Shown here in pieces: positions 57,556 through 64,000 of a DNA stretch of 64,000 bases. The position numbers and the translations under genes are program-made. Below the pieces are notes generated by a model. The model had not been told where the DNA came from. It made no database searches and saw nothing but the letters and a program-made list of their open reading frames with translations. Each line of letters begins with the position of its first letter. The first letter of the stretch is position 1. The DNA is from Linanthus parryae (Eukaryota > Streptophyta > Magnoliopsida > Ericales > Polemoniaceae): the NCBI GenBank assembly GCA_023055425.1, contig JALGPY010000004.1:62891718-62955717 (forward strand), given 5' to 3'.

Positions 57556-58870
57556 AATTGGCCATTGAGAAGTAGCGGGTTTTTAATAGAGACTAACGCT
57601 CCAAGATAATCGATTCCAACTTCACTTAATGCCCGACTTATTGTGATAGAAAATAACCTATCCTCCAGACAGAAAGGCAAGAAGCAATCGCATGGCTGAA
57701 ACCAGAATCAGAGTTGAGGTAGGGTACCATCACCGCATTCAAAAGTTTCATATGTAACTTTCAGTCACGATCAATGAATTGCCCGGGTATGAAGACATAG
57801 CCAATGGACTTCCTTGAAGTCCACACATCAAGCATAAGACACATCTGTCCTGTGACGCTTAATCACCCTCTGAAGGCTTTGTTTTTCCCTCTGGTTAATG
57901 GCTTCACAATCTCCTTGTACAGTGCTGAAACTCGCCAAATCGAACTGCGGCTAAAGGATTTGGATAAGCGCAACAAAACCCGGATGTTCAACCATATGCC
58001 GGGGGTAGTCATGCATTATTATCAACTTAAAGTGGCCAGGATTTTTGTGAAGGGGGGGGGGCACATTTTTTTTAAAGAAGAGGGTATAGATTTTTAATAT
58101 ATAAAAAATCCTGCAAGTGTAATAAATACTTTGGTTTTTTATGTGTTTATGAAAAAATAAAGGGGTAATTGTGGGGTAATTGTGTTTATTAAATTGGTGG
58201 TGTTTTTTTGTCCAAAATAACATGCTTTTGCCAAGAATCGAACTGTTTTTTTAATTTTCAAGAAAACATGCTTTTACCAAGAATTGAACTCATGACCTCT
58301 GTTTTGCAAACAAATCTCCTATATATATATATTCAATACTGGCACAACTTAAAAAGAACTAAAAATATAGGAGTATCCTAGTGTTTCCGGGGAAATTAAG
58401 GGGGGGTAGGGGGGGGCACGTGCCCCTACATGGCTCTGCCCTTGTCAACTTAGCAATATCCTGGCGATAGCAATCAGTATCAAATCCAAAGTACGGCAAC
58501 TCAGAGACCCTGTGCCGCCTTTTTGAAGCACGAGTACCATTCGCTGTGGCACCCATCTCAGTTGCAGGAGCTGGGCTAGATTGTCTCTTTTCCAGGTTCT
58601 TCTTTGTCTTTAGAGACTAAGATTTGTAATATTGTCGTCCCGAACTTCTTTTCTTATACTTTTTTCATTTTTCCGAAGGATTTGAAATTTGAACTCGTTG
58701 CTCCCCCGATTAGGAACTATGTGAAAAGGACCTACATCACCCCTCACGCCTCCTCCTAGGTGTTTTGAAGTCTGCTGAATCTACGTACACTTTTACCGCA
58801 ATAATTGCACTTGGCTCTTTTATTGCCTGAAACAAAAACAGGTGTGCCATGATCACGAACGTTGATTTCA
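57556..58870 (-). pseudogene. hAT transposase N-terminal half, minus strand (unit 2), split by a MITE
   Basis: Counterpart of 50997-51890. The BED finger is better kept here: RDHGTPVFVSGNKRAKCNYC, GKSVRRFSRLQ, then after a one-base shift HLGGGVRGDVGPFHIVPN. The core follows after a linker (GATANGTRASKRRHRVSELP near 58550). The element at 58030-58444 separates the linker from the MVEHPGFVALIQ segment. Confidence 0.8.
58030..58444. mobile_element. hAT-type MITE with 8-bp TSD TCAACTTA
   Basis: The 415-bp insert is flanked by TCAACTTA (58022-58029 and 58445-58452); unit 1 has one copy at the matching site. The right end, read inward, starts CAAGGGCAGAGCCATG and continues into a G-run. The left end starts AAGTGGCCAGGATTTT and then a G-run, a shortened version of the same end. 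These ends and the 8-bp duplication are typical of plant hAT MITEs. No coding capacity. Confidence 0.85.
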
Positions 58871-58974
58871 GATTTACAGGCCACTATCTTATTGCGATAA
58901 CATGTACTAAAGTTTGTCGCAAGTTTCAGTCCTGAAGTTATCGTAAGAAAAGGGCAACCTTTAAATAAAAACTC

Positions 58975-59160
58975 GACGTCTGCGATCATGGAATACATGT
59001 TTTTGTTTCAGGCAATGAAAGAGCCAAGTGCGGTAAGGATGCAAGTGGATTCAACCGACTTGAAAACCACCTAGTATGAGGATTGAAATGTGATGTAGGT
59101 TCTTTTCTAATAGTTCCTGATCCGGTGAGGGACCAGTTCAAATGTCAAAATCCTTCAGAA
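58975..59160 (+). pseudogene. hAT BED-finger fragment, plus strand (unit 2)
   Basis: Counterpart of 51966-52160 and inverted relative to the BED copy at 58690-58870. The frame is broken (GNERAKCGKDASGFNRL region). It is part of the alternating arrangement. Confidence 0.62.
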
Positions 59161-59169
59161 AAATAGAAA

Positions 59170-59538
59170 GTCTTAATTACTTATTACATACTCCCAGTTT
59201 GTCGAATTTATCATATTGCAATCCCCAATTCTTGAACTAGCTTATTGCATCTCCCATTTGCGAAAAATACGTCAATGTGAAACTAGTAACGACATCTCAT
59301 CGCAAAATTAATGTATTTGAAGGGCATTATCTCAAACAATGTGATGCGATTGTATCATAGACGATGTGCACTTTATGAAAATACCTTCGTCGGGTTTGAA
59401 TTAGATGATTGAATTTAGTTACCAGTTTGACATTGACGTATTATTTGCCAATGGGGGATGCTATCCGCTAGTTCTAGAACTGGGGTATGCAATGTGATAA
59501 TTTCGGCAAACTGGGAGTATGCATTAAGTAATTAAGCC
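59170..59538. mobile_element. Mutator-type MITE with ~50-bp inverted ends and 9-bp TSD
   Basis: The left end (CTTAATTACTTATTACATAC, then TCCCAGTTTG) and the reverse complement of the right end (CTTAATTACTTAATGCATAC, then TCCCAGTTTG) agree over about 50 bases. Flanks are AAATAGAAA (59161-59169) and AAATAAAAA (59539-59547), a 9-bp duplication with one change. Unit 1 near 52168 has the single empty site. A 9-bp duplication points to Mutator-type transposition. No coding capacity. Confidence 0.87.
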
Positions 59539-60653
59539 AAATAAAAAAGTATGAGTAAGGAAGATGGGACGACAATTTTCCAGATCTTAGTTTTAAACGG
59601 CATGATTCTATCTCCTGAGGCAAGAAGTGTGCACAGGGAAACTCTTCAACATAAATCAAATTTTGCAGCAAGATGTGGTACCCCTAGGTGTATCAGACAA
59701 GGGGCGCATGACGCTCTACTGACAGTTGCTCATATATTTTATTAGAGTCTGATTTCTCCTGTTAAGAAGTTTTACTAGCAATTTTATCTAGCTTAGGGTT
59801 TTCTTGTTCATATGTACGTGATTGGTTTCTACATGCAATCAGCCAAAAGGATTTCTATTTTCATATCCGAGTGTCCATCAATAATTTAGATTCCATACCC
59901 TCCGTTACAAAATCTTAAATTGTTTGCACACATTTAGATTCTCATCCTAATTATGAATTTCCTTGGACAGCCTTAATTCATTGTAGCTTCAGGTAAGCAT
60001 TAATTTGAAATCGTGGAAGGACTCGTTAGTGTCCCTGTGAAAATTCCTTGAAGGGGTTGTGTAACTAGCTAACCAGACCAGACAAATTTCTCCGGATAAA
60101 TCTGAAGAAGTGAACTTGAGGGATGGAGATGAACATTAGAAAAATGGAATTTTAGGGGTACAAAGAGAATTTTGCAGTTCAATTTTGCAATAAAAATTTT
60201 CCATGATAAACTTGTTAGGAATTTTGACTTGGATCAAATTTGGTAATAATTTTGGTCAAAAGAAAAAGTCAAAGGAGGCATGATGAGGGTGGTCAATTGC
60301 TAAGTTGTTTCCTTCTTTTTTTGTTGGTAATCACCGCCACAAACTTTGGCTATAAAGGCAAAGCTTTTTGGTGCTTTTGACAAACACACGGGTTTGGAAT
60401 AGTGGGTAATTGATTAGTTGGTTGCTTTTGTGAGCTTCTTTGTGTGTCAGGAGGGTGGGTAATCGGGTTCTCTTCTCAATAGAACATTTGTTCTGGCCGT
60501 GGATTACCTAGCGGGTTCATTACGAATTCGTTAGTGAACCACGTTAAATATCTGTCTTGTTCTTGTTTTTCTTTCGTCGTTCTTGTTCGAATACCCTTAG
60601 GTTATAACAAACTGGTAACAGAGCTCTGAAATAGGAGTTATGTTACAACAAAC

Positions 60654-60712
60654 TAGTATCAGAGCCAGGTTAAAGGAATCACCAGTTTCAACAAACTGGT
60701 ATCAGAGCCGGG
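60654..60712 (+). promoter_or_regulatory. Repeated Met-tRNA primer sites
   Basis: TAGTATCAGAGCCAGGTT (60654-60671) and TGGTATCAGAGCC (~60699) both match the initiator-Met tRNA end. A third, weaker version (TGGTAACAGAGCTC, ~60613) lies inside the LTR end. Each is preceded by AACAAACT, so the segment has been tandemly multiplied. Confidence 0.72.
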
Positions 60713-60954
60713 GTTCTAAGATCAGGGTGGAGCCAAGAGCTAGGGTTTCATGTTTTGGTGGAACTCAAAGCTAGGGTTTCGCGATTCAGTTGGAGCAGGC
60801 TATCGGGAGGTAAGGTTTCGAGATTCCGCCAAGAACGATGTCTTGTTTGGCGATCAAGATCAATCTGTTCGAGAGAGACAAGCAGGTACACCCATCATCT
60901 AAAGCCCTGTTGAGGGGGCTATCCAGGCTCCGTTCGGATCAATCTGGCACGCAT

Positions 60955-61450
60955 CTGACTAGGCGTGCAAGGGATCAGGAAAATCTAGCACGCATTCGGT
61001 ACGGGCGCGAATCTGGCAGTTCATGCGCATCTGGCGTTCTGGCGATTGACGGTCAGGCGCAATCCGGCTCCCGGCGTGGAGCATTTGGCGTGTGAATTGA
61101 ATCTGGTTCTGGCTCATGCGTTGTAGAAACTCGTTGGAGTTGGGGCAACGACATGGAGCATCTGGCGCGTGAGATTTCTGGCACGCGCATCTGGTTCTTG
61201 TTCCGGTGCGCATTATGCACGAGTTTGTTCTGGCGTGCATCTGATTTTGGGGTGTGTGCCATGACACGCATTGAGCTTGCATCTGGCGCCATCTGTTTAT
61301 GGCGAGCATGTGGAGCATCTGAGGCATACGGGGCGCATCTGGCATGACAATTTGGGCACTCGTCATTGGTGCATTTGGTCTCAATGACATTTGGGCACTT
61401 GTCATGGTGCATCTGTCTGGCGCAATTGGGCGCATCTGGAGTGTATTCGG
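60955..61450 (+). repeat. Degenerate GCATCTGGCG repeat region
   Basis: Short units built on GCATCTGG(C/T) recur more than a dozen times with irregular spacing in the interior of the 2-kb LTR element. The open frames on both strands here are repeat artefacts. Confidence 0.75.
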
Positions 61451-62959
61451 TCATGTCTCAGTGAATACATTCGAGTCTGGTTCTGGGTGGAGCACTTGTT
61501 TCTGTTTCCGGAAGTGCAACCAGATGGGGCGCATTCGTTGCAGGAACGCATGGTAGTTAAAGCAACGATTTGGCGATTCGGGTTTTGCATACAGCTGCGA
61601 AACATCAGTTTGAGGAGACGTGCTCGTTTCAGGTTCAGGGAGACGCATCCGGTTCGGATTTGAGAAGAGAAGCATCAGGTTCTGGCTTCAGGTTGTTGAG
61701 ATGATTCAAGTGAAGGTGGAAATTTTTTAGGAATTTTGACTTGGATCAAATTTGGTAAAAATTTTGGTCGAAAGAAAAAGTCAAAGGAGGCATGATGAGG
61801 GTGGCCAATTGCTAAGTTGTTTCCTTCTTTTTTGTGTTGGTAATCACGGCCACAAACTTTGGCTATAAAGGCAAAGCTTTTTGGTGCTTTAGACACACAC
61901 GCGGGTTTGGAATAGTGGGTAATTAATTAGTTGGTTGCTTTTGAGAGCTTCTGTGTGTGTCAGGAGGGTGGGTGTTTCGGGTCACCGCCGTGGCCGCCAC
62001 GGCCACGGCGTGCATTGTAATCGCGTTCTCTTCTCAATAAAATATATGTTCTTGCCGTGGATTAGCTAGCGGGTTCGTTACGAATTCGTTAGTGAACCAC
62101 GTTAAATATCTGTCTCGTTCTTATTTTGCTTTCGTCGTTCTTGTTCGAATACCCCCAGATTATAACATACTGGTAACAGAGCTCTTAAACAAGAGTTATA
62201 TTACAACAAAACTTGATGGGTCGGAGCTCGACATTTGGAGTAATGTGGAGTGGGAAGTTTCTGGTAGTAGTACAATGTTGGTAGGTTAACATAACCGATT
62301 TGTCCAAAAAACAGAATATGATAGTTATGTATGAATTATCTCCTCATCTATTTTATTGACCTTTAGTTTGTCATTTCTCTACTCTAATTTTCTTTCCCCT
62401 TTCTCTGAGGAAAAAATTGATTCTTTTATTAAACCTTTCTCACACTACCGTCTCCAATCCCATCTTACCCGAGCATTTATTGTGATGAAAAAAATTCAAT
62501 GAGGAATCACAGCTTCCAGAATCTCAATAAGTCAAATATTAGTCGGACGTCCAGCTCCGTTACGTATTGTTTATCAGTAGCATCAATAAAAATATAAAAA
62601 TCTTAATCATACCTGAAAAATTTATTACTTTTGTTCATCTAGATGTGTAATCAAATCTACCCCGAAACTATTGATTCATTAATATTTTTCAATTCATCAA
62701 ATCAGTCCGTAAACTAAATATTTTTCAATATTTTCAGTTTTTTCTTCTTCGTTTCCAGTTCTCAATCAATGACCGTGGTGCTAGACATGCCATATGCTAA
62801 CTGGTCGAAGGATTATATATTTCTTGGTGTACGGAATAGTAGGGTATGAAATCTAGCTCTATAGATACCTGAGAGGACTAATATAGAATCTCCGTAGACC
62901 GACATATAACGAATAAGTTATTTTTCAAAATTCTAACCATCTGATAGATTTGTATAATG

Positions 62960-63890
62960 TTTCTATCAAGTATTGCCTAATCCCTCTTTGGAAGGTTTTC
63001 ACCAGGTCGATATCACAAACACTTATTATCACTCTGCTATTAAATCCACCCAATCCAGCTTGCTTGTTCGGAACAAAGAATGCTTTGGAAACTTGTTTTA
63101 CAAACAGAAAACTCTTGTAGAGCTAGGCTCAATGCATTCAGAAAGCCTTGGATAACTCCCCCTCCAGGTTCCTTTCTATCTTAATGATGAGCTCAAGTCA
63201 AGGTTGAGTACAGTAGCATTTTGATCCAATAGGAGGAGTTTTGGAGAAAGAGGAGATAGGAATATATGTTTCTTTCATGCTTCAACTCTGAGTTGAAGAA
63301 GCAGAAATAAAATAATTACTTGTAGGGATGAGAACGGCTCTTGGCTTTATGATAAAGGATTTTGCTAACACATTTCTTAGAGTTCCTCTACCTCCACTTC
63401 CTCTCACTCAGTCAACTTTGGCAACCCGAACCTCGGGGTGGTCTCTCCCCAAATTCTCAATGAGCTGCATGTGAAGCTCAGTGTTACCCTGTCGTTGGAG
63501 GAGCTAAGAGATGTCATGTGGTCCTTCAAGACAAGTAATGCCCCAAGGCTCTGATTGCTTTCATCATATGTTCTGTTAAAAGAATAAGGACACCACAAAA
63601 CACCATATGTTCTCAGTTTAATCAGCTCTATATTTAATGACTTCTCCATGCATGTGGTATCAATGACACCATCTTGTGCCTCATTTCAATAGTGCCTAAG
63701 CCTGAGACTATGTCCCAATTCAGGCCTATCGCCCTTTTTGATATTGTGTGGAAATTCATCACCAAAATTGTGCCACTCAAACAAGCCCCTGTTGGAGTCT
63801 TTAATAACCCCCTTCTAGTCTAGCTTGGAAGGAGAGGAGCTGATAATATTTCTATTGTTCAGGACTTGGTGACGATCTTTCCGATCTGTC
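62960..63890 (+). pseudogene. L1-type LINE ORF2 fragment reaching into RT
   Basis: Plus-strand frames give NKECFGNLFYKQKTLVELGS (the WNK..FGN linker), NICFFHASTLS near 63260 and DENGSWLYDKGF near 63335. Then follow ELHVKLSVTLSLEELRDVMW with SFKTSNAPR near 63460, matching the (S.K..KAPGPDG) entry to RT. ISIVPKPETMSQFRPIALFD (~63700) matches RT block 1, and ADNISIVQDLV (~63845) the next block. Stops and shifts are frequent. The first part is duplicated at 53.6-54.2 kb; the RT part is present only here. Confidence 0.85.
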
Positions 63891-64000
63891 CGACCCCAAG
63901 CCATTTGAAATGACGCCATCTAAAGATAAATCGGGCCGCGTAAAGTACACAAGCGAGCCCTATATGCGTATGTAGGGGGGAACAAAAGCTTTTGTCTTTG

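Larger units (their letters stand above)
56911..58595. repeat. Palindrome of a hAT transposase segment, unit 2
   Basis: Arms 56911-57530 and 57556-58595 (the latter including a 415-bp insertion plus its 8-bp duplication) flank a 25-base loop. It is the duplicate of the unit 1 palindrome, so the palindrome is older than the segmental duplication. Confidence 0.85.
60213..62208 (+). mobile_element. 2-kb non-coding LTR element (TRIM-like) with TSD AAACT
   Basis: LTRs are at 60213-60650 and 61725-62208 (start TGTTAGGAATTTTG in the 5' copy, end TTACAACA). AAACT flanks both sides (60208-60212, 62209-62213), and unit 1 retains the empty site. The TATA box CTATAAAGGC is near 60350 and 61863. The 3' LTR has a ~47-bp GC-rich segment lacking in the 5' LTR. 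The 1.07-kb interior has no gag or pol and is dominated by GCATCTGGCG-type repeats. Confidence 0.92.
54260..63412. repeat. Segmental tandem duplication, unit 2
   Basis: The second copy is longer because it carries insertions at 58030-58444, 59170-59538 and 60213-62208, each absent from unit 1 with the target site intact. It retains the complete LTR element at 54974-56630. The LINE continues past the duplicated part to 63.9 kb, so the right breakpoint lies inside that LINE. Confidence 0.9.

Noticed and set aside
58030..58444. Segment with AAGAATCGAACT considered as part of a tRNA-derived SINE
   Set aside because: The 8-bp duplication and GGCAGAGCC-type ends fit a hAT MITE. No A and B box pair was found.
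60959..61454. Long overlapping minus-strand open frames rich in Met, Pro and Cys
   Set aside because: They arise from GCATCTGGC-type repeats read backwards inside a non-coding LTR element. No domain and no codon logic.

Overview
This is a stretch of plant nuclear DNA, most likely from a flowering plant and probably a eudicot. It is AT-rich and built almost entirely from nested transposable elements and their remains. The pointers are initiator-Met tRNA primer-binding sites next to Ty1/copia LTRs, L1-type LINE pieces, FAR1/MULE and BED-hAT transposase remains, ULP1-like protease genes of the kind carried by plant MULEs, and fragments of an INDETERMINATE DOMAIN (IDD) zinc-finger gene. I see no intact host gene, no rRNA or tRNA gene, no bacterial-style operon and no CRISPR array. 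The species cannot be named from the sequence.

Layout. 1-665: an inverted repeat of an IDD gene fragment. 2.2-8.6 kb: a small non-autonomous LTR element, copia fragments with a 114-bp solo LTR inside, and a decayed minus-strand L1 LINE. 8.8-10.1 kb: an unrecognised decayed gene-like region. 10.4-20.4 kb: a large minus-strand MULE-like element with a FAR1/MULE transposase pseudogene and a multi-exon ULP1-like protease pseudogene. 20.4-38.7 kb: a second, head-to-head ULP1 element on the plus strand. It has a tandem array of ~715-bp repeats upstream, an 8.5-kb copia (21704-30176, 5-bp TSD) inserted in the array, and a GRF zinc-finger ORF downstream. 38.8-46 kb: a broken copia, then an LTR-like sequence split by a 4.4-kb minus-strand copia (40705-45112, 5-bp TSD). 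46.4-47.6 kb: a possible small spliced transcript and a LINE fragment.

48.2-63.4 kb is a tandem segmental duplication. Each unit holds a member of a non-coding LTR family, an alternating palindrome of a BED-hAT transposase gene, and a LINE fragment. Unit 2 carries three later insertions: a hAT-type MITE (8-bp TSD), a MULE-type MITE (9-bp TSD) and a 2-kb non-coding LTR element (5-bp TSD). The uninterrupted target site is preserved each time in unit 1.

The parts worth most attention are (i) the palindromic hAT loci, whose transcripts could fold into ~600-bp hairpins like the maize Mu killer locus; (ii) the head-to-head pair of ULP1 elements, one with transposase and one without, sharing the same upstream repeat; and (iii) the non-coding LTR family whose interior is a run of a short palindromic motif. 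No reading frame of any size is undamaged, so most protein entries are pseudogenes. All identities are estimates by eye.
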